NCBI GenBank assembly: GCA_016934645.1 | Contig: JAFGSL010000352.1 | Coordinates: 1 to 10,332, forward strand | Direction: 5' to 3' | DNA length: 10,332 nucleotides | Source of the DNA: Anaerolineae bacterium | Lineage (GTDB): Bacteria > Chloroflexota > Anaerolineae > B4-G1 > SLSP01 | Shown: positions 1-8,502 of the stretch, piece after piece | Layout: every line of letters starts with the position of its first letter | How positions within the stretch are numbered: the stretch's first letter is position 1 | The notes under the pieces: generated by a model | What the model saw: the letters and a program-made list of their open reading frames with translations, nothing else | What the model was told of the DNA's origin: nothing | Databases searched by the model: none | Made by a program: the position numbers and the translations under genes

Positions 1-34
1 CAACTGTGCAGGAGGTATTATGAACCCCATTTGA

Positions 35-62
35 ATTATACATAAGACAGCGATTTTGTCTA
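35..62 (-). promoter_or_regulatory. Putative sigma70-type promoter pointing left, out of the window
   Basis: On the minus strand, TAGACA (57-62) is followed after 16 bases by a perfect TATAAT (35-40). It lies beyond the operon's final hairpin and would start transcription near position 28, for a gene outside the window. The -35 box overlaps a small inverted repeat AGACA/TGTCT (45-49 and 57-61) that could be coincidental. This rests on consensus match only. Confidence 0.35.
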
Positions 63-100
63 TTTTGATGCTTGCACGCGGGAAGGGAGGAATTAGGATG

Positions 101-140
101 TGTGGTTTTTGGACGTGCTACGCCGCGCCCAAAAACCACA
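101..140 (-). terminator. Strong hairpin after the last gene, possible atypical terminator or 3' end stabiliser
   Basis: Perfect 12-base inverted repeat: TGTGGTTTTTGG at 101-112 and its complement at 129-140. In minus-strand RNA it can be extended by a G-U pair (113/128) and two more pairs (114/127, 115/126) before a short loop. It lies 31 bases after the adaptor stop codon, the expected place for the end of the operon transcript. No U-tract follows it in the minus direction; a run of T sits before it instead. A classical intrinsic terminator is therefore not shown. It could also be an extragenic palindrome or a processed 3' end. Confidence 0.45.
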
Positions 141-171
141 TAAAAAAGTTGTTGCTCTCTCCCTTTTTGCT

Positions 172-1386
172 TCAGTCGGAGTCGAGTCCAGTGTGGATGA
201 CTACCTGTGACGTCATCCCGGAGCACAAATTCAAGTCGGTCGGGTCTAGCTCGATCATCAATGTGTACGTTGTGTCGCCCTGTTGCACCACAGCGACCGG
301 CGAGACAGTGACGACGTGTCCGGTCAGCGTCTCATCCCGGAAGGCATTGATCCGTACATTCACATCTTGTCCCACCTGCACACGGGCGATTTCCAGTTCC
401 CCGACGTTCTTCGTCTCGATGCGCCAGCGCGATACGTCAAGGAGTTCGACGACCGGCGCGCCGGGTGCAGCCCATTCGTCAACGTTGACGTGGACTGCCG
501 CGATAATGCCGTCGAAGGGTGCAACCAAGGTTGTGCGTGCCAGGTTTTCCTGGGCGATGGCGAGTGCCTGCTCTGCGCGTTTCACGGCAAGGTCGGCCAG
601 CGCGAGCGTCTCCGGCGCGACGGGATGTTGGGCTTCGTAGAGGGCGAACTGCGCCTGCGCCAGTTGCGCTTCTGCGCTGGCGATGGCAGTCTCATAGCTT
701 CGGTCGGCGCTGTGCAGCCGGTATTGCGCCAGGACCAAGCGGTAGTGGTCTTGCATATCCTCTAAAGCTTTGGCTGTCGGAGAGTAGGGCGCCCAATCTT
801 TGGTGATGGGATCGTTGAGCAGATTGTTATAGGCGTTTTGGGCGTCGCGCAGGGCCTGCTCCGCTTCCGTCAGGGCTGCCCGATCGAGGATGGCTTGATT
901 GTCACGCAGGTCGTATTGTGCTTGTGCCTGGGTCAGCGCGGCCTGCGCGCTACTGATGGCGGCGGTCGCGGCGACCACCTGTTCTGGCACGGGGACGGCC
1001 TGCGCCTGGAGTTGCGCCAGTTGCAGTTTGGCATTCTCTACGTCCAGCGTTGCTTGGGTTACAGCGCGTTGCAGGTCGGTGTCGTCGAGCACGGCCAGTG
1101 TCTGCCCGGCCTGCACGGACATCCCGACTTCAGCATCCAGCGATTGGATGTCGCCGCCGGTGTCGAAGCTCAGGGCGAGGCTGCGATAGGGGTGCAAGAT
1201 ACCGTTAGCGCTGAGGCTGCCGGGCAGCGTTTGGAAAGACGTGGCTCCGTTGTCTGGCGTCGGTGGTGGTTCGGTGGATTGTGCTGTATCTCCGTTACAC
1301 GCTGTTAGGACAAGGATCAGTAGTAATCCTAGTAGGCGGGAGAATTTGCGAAAATGATGAAATGGTATGGATATGTTGTTAGCCAT
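172..1386 (-). CDS. Lipoprotein membrane-fusion adaptor, HlyD/MacA-like
   Basis: 404 residues. A basic N-terminus (H10 to R17), a hydrophobic stretch (18-29) and the lipobox L-T-A-C place the lipidated cysteine at residue 30, so the mature protein is anchored on the outer face of the cytoplasmic membrane. A Thr/Pro/Ser-rich tether follows (about 31-50). Residues 55-100 form the first part of a biotinyl/lipoyl-like domain (G-x-I-x-x-L, V-G-M-S-V-Q-A-G-Q-T-L). About 101-285 is an Ala/Gln/Leu-rich alpha-helical coiled-coil hairpin, broken by a Pro/Trp-containing turn (191-205). The second lipoyl part follows (LVAPFDGIIAAV, 287-298, to about 317), then a beta-barrel-like C-terminal region (318-404). 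This order is that of periplasmic adaptor proteins of MacA/HlyD type, which link an ABC permease to its export path. It is last in the operon and overlaps permease 4 by one base. No TolC-like partner is in view. In a single-membrane bacterium the adaptor would act alone at the outer face (inference). Confidence 0.93.
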   Translation of the reverse strand: MANNISIPFHHFRKFSRLLGLLLILVLTACNGDTAQSTEPPPTPDNGATSFQTLPGSLSANGILHPYRSLALSFDTGGDIQSLDAEVGMSVQAGQTLAVLDDTDLQRAVTQATLDVENAKLQLAQLQAQAVPVPEQVVAATAAISSAQAALTQAQAQYDLRDNQAILDRAALTEAEQALRDAQNAYNNLLNDPITKDWAPYSPTAKALEDMQDHYRLVLAQYRLHSADRSYETAIASAEAQLAQAQFALYEAQHPVAPETLALADLAVKRAEQALAIAQENLARTTLVAPFDGIIAAVHVNVDEWAAPGAPVVELLDVSRWRIETKNVGELEIARVQVGQDVNVRINAFRDETLTGHVVTVSPVAVVQQGDTTYTLMIELDPTDLNLCSGMTSQVVIHTGLDSD

Positions 1387-3794
1387 CAGGCTCTCCTTTC
1401 GATAATGGATACGGTATCAAGGTTGGACAGTATCCAGGAGGTGGTGCCGACTCCGGCTATGACGACGGCCAGAGGGATCGGCAAGGTGAACAGCCATGGT
1501 GAGGGGTTGAGCAAGTTCAGGTCGAGACCGAGCGGCATATAGACGTGCGACCGGGCGTAGAGAAGACCTAGCACGCACACAACTGCGCCGATGAGCCAAG
1601 CGGTCATGACAACACTTGCCGTTTCACCAGTGGTGCGCAGTACTAACCAGAGGCGGCTTCGCCCAACCGCATACAGAACCCCAAATTCCTGTTTGCGCTG
1701 TGCGAAAAAGATGAAGTTTAGAGCTGCCAGCGAAATTGATGCAACGATGGCGATAAGGCCTTCAATCCCTGCGAGCAGCAGGTAAAAGTTGCGCATGACC
1801 AGTTCCATCTCGCGGGACAACTGCCCGTAGGTTTCAACAAGCGTGCGCCTGGAGGCGATGCTTTCTTGCAGCCAGGTGTCCACATCGTTTTCGCGCCCCG
1901 CTTTTGGGACGACGAGCAAGCGGGTGGCAAGGTTCGTGTATAGTTCGTGGTTTTGCAAGTACTCCGCCGATGCGAAACCCACGGCCGTTGCTTCGGTGGA
2001 AAGACTGCTCTGGGGGTGACCCTCTTGTGATGCGCCATGCCATTCCAGGATTCCAACGACAGTCATTTCGGTTGCGATGTCGCGGTCACGGTCATTCACC
2101 GGTCGCCCGACGACATCGCCCACGTGTAGCCCCCGGTTCAGGGCGGCTGCTTCAGGCAAGATGAGTTCGTTCGCGTAGGGGCGGGGTAGGCGACCTTCCT
2201 TGAGGCGCAACTGGAACAAGTCCATGAGATAGGGTAGGTGTTCCTCGGAAATGCCGTAGACCAGGGACACACTCTCGCTGACCGGTGGGATGCTCACCGG
2301 CAGAAACATCTCGGTGACCGGGATGACGTCCCCGACGTCGGGATTGGCTCTGATTTGTGCTACAACACCGGCGTCAACGGCGTTACCGATGGCGGGTTGC
2401 ACCTCGCCAACATAGCGCAGGTGGTTGAGCATGAAAGGTTTTTGCGTTTCGATGATCGATCCGAAGAAAAAGCCCGGAAAGGCGATGCCCAGGATCATCA
2501 GCCCGATTACGGCAATCAACGTCGCTGCGCGGCGGCGATGTCGCCGGTAGAATGTTAGAAAAGAGAGTGGTTTGGCAGTGCGCAATGCGCGATGTGGAAT
2601 GTGTGACTCTTCCGCACCGAGTGTGCCGCGTTCGATAATAGCGACCGCGTCGAGCCGGGCGAAGACCCGGACCACACTCCACGCTGCAAAACCGATCACA
2701 GTCAGTAGGGTGGGCAGGGCAAACCACAAAGAGAGAGGGTTTACCAGGTTCAGAGTGATGCCTCGTGGCGAATAAAAACTATCTCTCAACCATGCCAGTG
2801 CCGGCCATGAAAGCGCCAGACCGGCCAACCAGCCTATCACCGCGACGACTGCCGTCTCCATCGTCAGTTGCCGGGTGAGTTTGCGCTTGTGAAAGCCGAG
2901 AGCGTTAAGCACGCCCAAATCCGTCAGCCGCTGGGTGAGTGCGATCTGGTTGATCATACCCACGACCAGCGCGACCACCACCGCAACCAGGCAGTCCATC
3001 ATGCCGATGACCATATTCAGGATGCGGTGAAGCCTGGCAACGTAGGCCGATTCCTGACGATGGGTTTTCACCTCTGTTTGTGGGGATGCGATCGCTGTTT
3101 CCAAAAAGTTATCCACGGCTGCCTTGTGTCCCTTTTGTGCAACGACGAGTAGTCCCGCCTGGCGTGGAGCAAACAGTTCGTGATGGGCGATGTATTCGTA
3201 GGACACCAGCGCCAAGCGTGCTCTGTCCTTTGCAGGAACGGTCGGTTCGCTTTCGAGGATGCCGACCACAGTCAGCGGTGAGGGGATGGCAAAATAATAG
3301 CGTTGCTCGCCCACGGAGCGGTCAATTGTATCGCCGATGTGCAATCCCAGCGCGTCGGCCAGTTCCTCTGAGAGAAGCATCTCGTTGGTGTTGGGTGTGA
3401 GTATCCGGCCTTCTCGCAGCCGTAAGCCACACGTTTCTAGCAGATAAGGAAGATCGACCTCCGTGATGCCCAGGACTTGGGATGTGCTCATCGTCACCAG
3501 TGAGGGCACGTTAATGATCAGGCCATATCCATTTTCCGGGATCACCCGCGCCACCTCGGGATGTGTACGGATTTGGGCCACGACGGCCGGATCGGGCACT
3601 CGATCGTAGGTAGGATAGACACGACTGAAATGGCTTAACGGCCCCAAGAGCACGATCTCGGTGTGTTCCAGGATAGGATAGATCATGCTGACCATCACTC
3701 GGATGCCCAGAGTCACCAGCGCGATGAGGCCGAGCATCAACAGAATCTGGCGCTTGTGACGGCGATAATAGGTTAGGGGCGATAAAGGTTTCAT
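1386..3794 (-). CDS. FtsX/MacB-like ABC permease, paralog 4 (two fused 4-TM halves)
   Basis: Protein of 802 residues beginning MKPLSPLTYYRRHKRQ. I chose ATG 3794 and not the in-frame TTG at 3815 (7 residues longer), because the ribosome site lies between them and the M-x-PLS start is shared by the paralogs. Half 1 (2-389): segment 17-40, outside domain about 41-256 with LRLREGR and NEMLLSEE, segments 257-282, 311-336 and 354-376, signature DLGVLNALG (292-300; the others have EFG), and end IIERG. Half 2 (408-802): KPLSFLTFYRRHRRR, segment 423-446, outside domain to about 668 with RLKEGRLPRP and NELILPE, segments 669-695, 724-747 and 766-788, signature EFGVLYAVG (703-711), and end IIERRA. It is the longest of the array. 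Part of the extra length is a Gln/Ser/Gly-rich insertion near residues 585-603 of the second outside domain. Acidic membrane residues Asp267 and Glu678 are kept. The stop TGA overlaps the adaptor start by one base, which ties its synthesis to the adaptor. Substrate unknown. Confidence 0.93.
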   Translation of the reverse strand: MKPLSPLTYYRRHKRQILLMLGLIALVTLGIRVMVSMIYPILEHTEIVLLGPLSHFSRVYPTYDRVPDPAVVAQIRTHPEVARVIPENGYGLIINVPSLVTMSTSQVLGITEVDLPYLLETCGLRLREGRILTPNTNEMLLSEELADALGLHIGDTIDRSVGEQRYYFAIPSPLTVVGILESEPTVPAKDRARLALVSYEYIAHHELFAPRQAGLLVVAQKGHKAAVDNFLETAIASPQTEVKTHRQESAYVARLHRILNMVIGMMDCLVAVVVALVVGMINQIALTQRLTDLGVLNALGFHKRKLTRQLTMETAVVAVIGWLAGLALSWPALAWLRDSFYSPRGITLNLVNPLSLWFALPTLLTVIGFAAWSVVRVFARLDAVAIIERGTLGAEESHIPHRALRTAKPLSFLTFYRRHRRRAATLIAVIGLMILGIAFPGFFFGSIIETQKPFMLNHLRYVGEVQPAIGNAVDAGVVAQIRANPDVGDVIPVTEMFLPVSIPPVSESVSLVYGISEEHLPYLMDLFQLRLKEGRLPRPYANELILPEAAALNRGLHVGDVVGRPVNDRDRDIATEMTVVGILEWHGASQEGHPQSSLSTEATAVGFASAEYLQNHELYTNLATRLLVVPKAGRENDVDTWLQESIASRRTLVETYGQLSREMELVMRNFYLLLAGIEGLIAIVASISLAALNFIFFAQRKQEFGVLYAVGRSRLWLVLRTTGETASVVMTAWLIGAVVCVLGLLYARSHVYMPLGLDLNLLNPSPWLFTLPIPLAVVIAGVGTTSWILSNLDTVSIIERRA
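1393..1397 (-). promoter_or_regulatory. Ribosome binding site of the adaptor gene inside the last permease gene
   Basis: AGGAG on the minus strand, 6 bases before the ATG at 1386. It is formed by the codons AGG AGA of the E-R-R-A terminus of permease 4. Stop and start overlap as TGATG, the arrangement typical of termination-reinitiation coupling. Confidence 0.85.
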
Positions 3795-3798
3795 CTGA

Positions 3799-6150
3799 CT
3801 ATGTCCTCCTCTCAATCACAGCTATCGGGTCTAGCCGGAAGAGCATCCAGGCAATCAGGCCGGTGCTGACCGTGACAACGGCTATCGGCATTGGCAATGT
3901 AAAGACCCAGGGAGCCGGGTTGAGTAGATTGAAAGTCATGCCCTTAGGGGCAAAGATTCCCACTTGCATCGCTATCAATCCGATCCCACACAACACCGCA
4001 CCTAACAACCAAGCCACGGCGACGACGCTCGCGCTCTCCCGGGTGCTGCGCAACACGAGCCACCGCCGACGGTGGCCGATGGCGTGCAAGACGCCGAACT
4101 CTTCTCGACGTTGAATGAAAAAGATGGTGCTCAAAATGGCGAGCGCGACGGCCGCGACAATGGCAATCACACCCTCAATGATGCCGAACAGCACCAGTAT
4201 GATCCATGTCGCGATACGGTATTCTGTCTGCATACGATCAAAAGTCTGCACCGCTGTCTGTTCAGCAGCCACGGTTCCCTCCAACCAGGCGTCCATCTCG
4301 CTCTTGCGTCCTTCCCTTGGGAGAACGAGCATGTTTACGGGGTAAGAAGCGTAGAATTCGTGGCTGTCCAGGTACTCGAAAGAGACGAAACCAGTCCACA
4401 AATCCTCTTGGCCCGGCGGAGAAGAGAAATTACCGACGACAACCATCTCGCTGGGAAGCTCGTCATCCTCTTTCTTATCATAGGCTCGCCCGATTTTATC
4501 GCCTACGCGCCAGTTGCGGTTCTGGGCCAACGCCTTGGACAGTATGATTTCGTTGGTACGAGGATGGGGTAGGCGGCCTTGTTCAACGCGCACGCCATAA
4601 AGGTCAATGAGTGTTTGCAGATCACGCTCAGACACACCGTAGAGGGGGATTTTGGGGTGCGACATCGGTGGTACGTCAACCCGTATCTGTAACCGAATCG
4701 CGGGTATCATATCGGCGACGTCGGCGTATCCCCTGATTTGTGCGGACACGGCAGGGTCAATGGTCAAGTCTGTCAGCGGCGAGACGACACTGACCTGACG
4801 CAAGTGCTCGAAGATCTTTAGCCACGCATCCATCATCGGCCCAAAAACGAACCCCGGAAACGCCACCCCTAGAATCATCAACCCCATCGTCACGGTCAGC
4901 GCCAACCCTCGGCGGCGATGGCGCAGATAGAACGTCCAGGAAGAGAGTGGCTTGTCTGTTGAACGTGCCGTCGACTGTTGCTCATCCACCTCCGTACTGA
5001 GTTGATCTCGTTCGATGATAGCTACGGCATCGAGCCGACCCATCGTACGCCGGGTGTTCCAGGCTACAAAAACAACCGCGGCCAGCGGAACGGGGATGGA
5101 GAACACGATCGGCGTAAAATTTGCCAAACTCAGGTTGATCCCATTAGGCTCGTAGAGTTTGACTTTGAGCAGTGCAAAAAATCCCCAAGATAGCGCCAGG
5201 CCAGTGATCCAGCCCAATGCTGTCACGATGACCGTCTCCGTTGCCAAGCGACGGACGAGGTGGTCTTTGTCGTTACCCAGGGCGTGCAGTACACCAAACT
5301 CGGCCAATCGCTTGGACAGGGCGATCTGGTTAATCAGACCGACCACCAGCGCAATCGCCAGCGCGACCAGCACATCTACCACGCCAAACAACAGGTGGAA
5401 ATTGCGCGAGACGCGCACGAAATTCTCTACCAACTGGCGGTTTGTCCTCACCTTAGCGTAGGGAGAGATCGCGGTCTCCAGAAAATCGTCCACCGCCGCC
5501 CGCCGTCCCTCTTTGGCGATGACGATCAAGCCGGGCGCCCAAGGTGAAGCAAACAGTTCATGGCCATTGACGTATTCGTAAGAGACGATGCCCACAGGCG
5601 GGCCTGGCCGCGAACTTGTGCCATCGTCCTCCAAAATCCCCACCACGGTCAAGGGGGATGGAATGGTCAAGAGCCAGTTCTGATTGGACGAGTTGTTGAT
5701 CTCGTCTCCGATCCATACCTTTGCCCCCCTGGCCATTGTCTCTGAAAGCACCATCTCGTTCGTGCGCGGTTGGGGTAAACGCCCCTCCTTCAAGCGCAGA
5801 TCGAAGGTATCCAGCAGGGCTTGCATATCAAACTCGGACACGCTAAACAGGTGACTATCTCCGGTGATGGGGGGCCAAATCACGGTCACTCCCTTTTCCT
5901 GCATGACCTGCGCCACGTCAGGATGAGATCGGATCTGCGAGACTATACTTGGGTCCATCGTTGGGCCAATGGCAGACACTAGGCTAACTCGGGTTTTGTA
6001 GCTTTCCGAGTAGGCCATATGTTCCAGGAAAGAATCCGGCAGACGCACCATGAAACTGATCCCCACTGTCATCAAGCTGATGAGGAGCAGCAGTAACAAT
6101 GTCTGTCGCTTGTGGCGGCGGTAGTAGGTAAATGGCGATAGTGGGTCCAT
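3799..6150 (-). CDS. FtsX/MacB-like ABC permease, paralog 3 (two fused 4-TM halves)
   Basis: Complete protein of 783 residues starting MDPLSPFTYYRRHKRQ. Half 1 (2-381): segment 17-36, outside domain about 37-249 with LRLKEGRLPQP (118-128), NEMVLSE and a VSYEYV motif, segments 250-275, 305-328 and 346-364, signature EFGVLHALG (284-292), and end IIERD. Half 2 (400-783): PLSSWTFYLRHRRR, segment 415-438, outside domain to about 647 containing GRLPHPRTNEIILS, segments 648-674, 706-730 and 748-770, signature EFGVLHAIG (684-692), and end VIERRT. Both halves keep an acidic residue inside the membrane at matching places (Asp259 and Glu659). The Asp in the internal end motif (ERD) replaces the Gly of the other three paralogs. 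The start is an ATG with an AGGAG core 7 bases upstream and the same N-terminal motif as its neighbours. It is an ABC transporter membrane subunit by family, lacks an ATPase domain, and has no assignable substrate. It is the closest of the set to the half-1/half-2 consensus by eye. Confidence 0.93.
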   Translation of the reverse strand: MDPLSPFTYYRRHKRQTLLLLLLISLMTVGISFMVRLPDSFLEHMAYSESYKTRVSLVSAIGPTMDPSIVSQIRSHPDVAQVMQEKGVTVIWPPITGDSHLFSVSEFDMQALLDTFDLRLKEGRLPQPRTNEMVLSETMARGAKVWIGDEINNSSNQNWLLTIPSPLTVVGILEDDGTSSRPGPPVGIVSYEYVNGHELFASPWAPGLIVIAKEGRRAAVDDFLETAISPYAKVRTNRQLVENFVRVSRNFHLLFGVVDVLVALAIALVVGLINQIALSKRLAEFGVLHALGNDKDHLVRRLATETVIVTALGWITGLALSWGFFALLKVKLYEPNGINLSLANFTPIVFSIPVPLAAVVFVAWNTRRTMGRLDAVAIIERDQLSTEVDEQQSTARSTDKPLSSWTFYLRHRRRGLALTVTMGLMILGVAFPGFVFGPMMDAWLKIFEHLRQVSVVSPLTDLTIDPAVSAQIRGYADVADMIPAIRLQIRVDVPPMSHPKIPLYGVSERDLQTLIDLYGVRVEQGRLPHPRTNEIILSKALAQNRNWRVGDKIGRAYDKKEDDELPSEMVVVGNFSSPPGQEDLWTGFVSFEYLDSHEFYASYPVNMLVLPREGRKSEMDAWLEGTVAAEQTAVQTFDRMQTEYRIATWIILVLFGIIEGVIAIVAAVALAILSTIFFIQRREEFGVLHAIGHRRRWLVLRSTRESASVVAVAWLLGAVLCGIGLIAMQVGIFAPKGMTFNLLNPAPWVFTLPMPIAVVTVSTGLIAWMLFRLDPIAVIERRT
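3805..3810 (-). promoter_or_regulatory. Ribosome binding site that decides the start of paralog 4
   Basis: AGGAGG on the minus strand, 10 bases before the ATG at 3794. It is built from the two AGG codons of the upstream E-R-R-T C-terminus. It shows that ATG 3794 is the start, and that the in-frame TTG at 3815, which lies upstream of this site and inside the previous gene, is not. Confidence 0.85.
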
Positions 6151-6153
6151 CTT

Positions 6154-8499
6154 TTATCTCCTCTCGATGACAGCTACCGGGTCAAGTTTGGACAGCATCC
6201 ATGCGATTGTGCCCACGCTGGCTAAAGCGACGGCCAGCGGGAGGGGTAGTGTGAGTAACCAAGGTGCAGGGCTAAAGAAGTCCAGATTCAGACCGCGAGG
6301 GGTGTAAACCAAGCTTTGCATCCCGAGCAGGCCGATCCCGCATAGCACCGCGCCGAAGATCCAGGCTATGCTGACCACACTGCTTGTTTCTTTTATTGTG
6401 CGTAACACGAGCCACCTGCGATTGCGACCGATGGCATTCAAGACGCCGAACTCTTCTCTGCGTTGCGTGAAGAAGATGTGATTGAGCGTCGCCAGGGCGA
6501 TAGCGGCCACGGCAGCGATCATACATTCGAGCAGGGTAAAGGTAAGGACAATGGATGTCGTCATTTCTCTATACTCGCGTTCTTCCATAGCGTAAGTTCT
6601 GATGCGCGCTTGTGTCGAGAACGTGCTTTCCGCCAGCCAGTTGTCCAGAATTGTTTTTTGTCCCGCGTGCGGGACAATGAGCAAACGCGCCCCTCGAGAA
6701 GCGGTGAGTTCGTGGCTGCGCAGATATTCGTAAGAGGCAAACCCAATCCACGGCAGATCGGGAGATAGAATACCCGCGACGACCATTTCGGTGGGCAGGT
6801 TGTCGGCAAAGAGGGAACCAACGCTATTGGTTTCTCCACCGATCACGTCACCCACGTACAGGCCACGGTTGGCGGCGATCGCTGCCGAAAGCACGATTTC
6901 GTTGCTGCGAGGCTCGGGGAGGCGTCCTTGTTGCACGTGCATTTCGAACAACTCCAAGAGAATGGGTAGATCGGTCTCAGAAATGCCATAGATATTGACA
7001 TCGGTCCCGCCGCCAGGTGGCAGAATCATCCGCATTCCAAGCGGAATGACCGGGATGGTACGCGCTACTGCCGGATGGCTTCGGATTTGGCCCACGATGC
7101 CGGGATCAAGCTCGGAGCGGATGGGCGAGATGACGCTGACGTAGTGCAAATATCCCATAAACGGCTTCATTGCACTCGTCATTGCCGAGAACAAGAATAC
7201 CGGAAAGGCGATGCCCAGCACCATCAACGCTGTGCTGAGGATCATCAAGATCCCGCGCCGCCGGTGACGCAAGTAAAATGTAAGGGAAGATAGTGGCCTG
7301 GCCGACGAAGATTTCACCATTTTGCGCTCTTGTGATTCTTCACTCAATGCGCCCCGCTCGACGATAGCCACGGCGTCAAGCCGGGCGAAGATTCGCTTGA
7401 TGCTCAAAAAGGTCAGGGCGACAGTGATCAGGGGGATAGGCAGCACAAACAAGAACGGTGCCGGGTTGAACAGGTACACTTCTACACCCAGGTCGTAGAA
7501 TAGGCTGTTTTTGAGCCACGCCATCACCGCGAGAGCGATGCTCAATCCGGTCAGATAGCCAAATCCGGCCACGGTGGCTGTTTCCAGTGTCAGGCGGTGG
7601 GTGAGTTGTTTTTTGTAGCGACCCAGGGCGTGTAGCAGGCCAAATTCGCTCAGACGTTGGGTGATGGCGATCCGGTTGATGATGCCGACGGTAAAGGCCA
7701 TCACGACCGCCACCACGTTGTTGACGACACCGAAAATGACGTAGACGCCGACGCGCGCCATCTGGTAAGCCTCAACGAGCGTGCCGAATGTCTGCACCTC
7801 TGTATATTTGGAGCTGATTGTTTTTTCTAAATAGTCGTCTACGGCAGCTCGGCGCCCATCTTTGGCGATGATGAGTAAGCTTGTGGCGCGAGGGGCGTAG
7901 AGTTCATGGTTCCTCAGGTACTCAGCCGACAAAAATCCCAGGCGTACACTTGGCCCTGAGCTGACTGCCGAGTCGTTTTCCAGGATGCCCACCAGTACCA
8001 AGGGGGAAGAAATGGTTGCGTAATAGTCTGGATCAATCGCGCGTCCAATCTCGCTGCCCAACTTCAGGTCCAGTGCGCGAGCTACTTCTTCGGAGAGGAT
8101 AAACTCGTTGGCGCTTGGTTCGAACATGCGCCCTTCCTTGAGGCGCACGCCGCAGTGTTGCATCAGATACTGGGCATCTTGTAGTGAGACCCCAAGCAGG
8201 TGTTGAGATTCTGTTCCTAGCAGGGTGGGGAGCGTAATTCCCAGACCGTTGTCGGGAATGGCGCGTGCTACGTCCGGGTGCGTCTGGATTTGCGAGACGA
8301 CGGCCGGGTCGAGCTTGCCGCCTGTGGGCGTCACGCGGCTCAATTTGGTCAGATAGCTGACGTCGGCGCGCATGGGAATGGTATCGAGCACACCCACGAG
8401 GATAAATAGTCCTGCTGTCGCTAGGCTGATTAGGACAATTTGCAGCAATGCGCTCTTTTTGTGGCGCAGGTAGTAGGTAAAGGGTGATAATGGATTCAT
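6154..8499 (-). CDS. FtsX/MacB-like ABC permease, paralog 2 (two fused 4-TM halves)
   Basis: Complete protein of 781 residues starting MNPLSPFTYY. Half 1 (2-382): basic N-terminus, membrane segment 17-39, outside porter-like domain about 40-250 with R-L-K-E-G-R and NEFILSEE (131-138), membrane segments 251-277, 306-328 and 345-366, FtsX signature EFGLLHALG (285-293), and end motif IVERG. Half 2 (401-781) repeats this order: PLSSLTFYLRH (402-412), segment 416-438, outside domain to about 647 with GRLPEP and NEIVLS, segments 648-674, 705-727 and 745-766, signature EFGVLNAIG (683-691), and end VIERR. Both halves fit MacB_PCD plus FtsX permease architecture. With two coupling regions, one chain could in principle dock an ATPase dimer by itself (inference). 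Half 1 has Asn260 where most other halves carry Asp/Glu inside the membrane. The start is supported by the ribosome site at 8509-8514 and by the N-terminus shared with paralogs. The gap to the upstream gene is 3 bases and to the downstream gene 3 bases. Substrate unknown. Confidence 0.93.
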   Translation of the reverse strand: MNPLSPFTYYLRHKKSALLQIVLISLATAGLFILVGVLDTIPMRADVSYLTKLSRVTPTGGKLDPAVVSQIQTHPDVARAIPDNGLGITLPTLLGTESQHLLGVSLQDAQYLMQHCGVRLKEGRMFEPSANEFILSEEVARALDLKLGSEIGRAIDPDYYATISSPLVLVGILENDSAVSSGPSVRLGFLSAEYLRNHELYAPRATSLLIIAKDGRRAAVDDYLEKTISSKYTEVQTFGTLVEAYQMARVGVYVIFGVVNNVVAVVMAFTVGIINRIAITQRLSEFGLLHALGRYKKQLTHRLTLETATVAGFGYLTGLSIALAVMAWLKNSLFYDLGVEVYLFNPAPFLFVLPIPLITVALTFLSIKRIFARLDAVAIVERGALSEESQERKMVKSSSARPLSSLTFYLRHRRRGILMILSTALMVLGIAFPVFLFSAMTSAMKPFMGYLHYVSVISPIRSELDPGIVGQIRSHPAVARTIPVIPLGMRMILPPGGGTDVNIYGISETDLPILLELFEMHVQQGRLPEPRSNEIVLSAAIAANRGLYVGDVIGGETNSVGSLFADNLPTEMVVAGILSPDLPWIGFASYEYLRSHELTASRGARLLIVPHAGQKTILDNWLAESTFSTQARIRTYAMEEREYREMTTSIVLTFTLLECMIAAVAAIALATLNHIFFTQRREEFGVLNAIGRNRRWLVLRTIKETSSVVSIAWIFGAVLCGIGLLGMQSLVYTPRGLNLDFFSPAPWLLTLPLPLAVALASVGTIAWMLSKLDPVAVIERR
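6158..6165 (-). promoter_or_regulatory. Ribosome binding site inside the end of the upstream permease gene
   Basis: GAGAGGAG on the minus strand. The AGGAG core (6158-6162) ends 7 bases before the ATG at 6150. It is made of the Glu-Arg-Arg codons GAG AGG AGA that end the upstream protein, just before its TAA (6154-6156). This supports coupled translation. Confidence 0.8.
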
Positions 8500-8502
8500 A
8501 AC

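Larger units (their letters stand above)
1..171. other. Non-coding 3' flank of the operon
   Basis: No credible gene is seen here. Apart from the hairpin (101-140) and the putative left-facing promoter (35-62), the stretch holds only chance short frames, including a plus-strand AGGAGG (10-15) with an ATG at 20 that stops after four codons. Confidence 0.6.

Noticed and set aside
10..34. Plus-strand AGGAGG followed by ATG at position 20
   Set aside because: The frame stops after four codons; too short and without context to call a gene or leader peptide.
56..640. Plus-strand open frame, with an internal ATG at 98 preceded by a GGGAGGA-like ribosome site
   Set aside because: Most of it runs antisense to the adaptor gene, its composition (Ser/Thr/Cys/Arg-rich) is that of a shadow frame, and its start region is explained by the hairpin at 101-140.
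3795..3815. Longer start (TTG at 3815) for the fourth permease
   Set aside because: It would place the ribosome site inside the gene and add residues absent from paralogs; ATG 3794 with AGGAGG 10 bases upstream is better.
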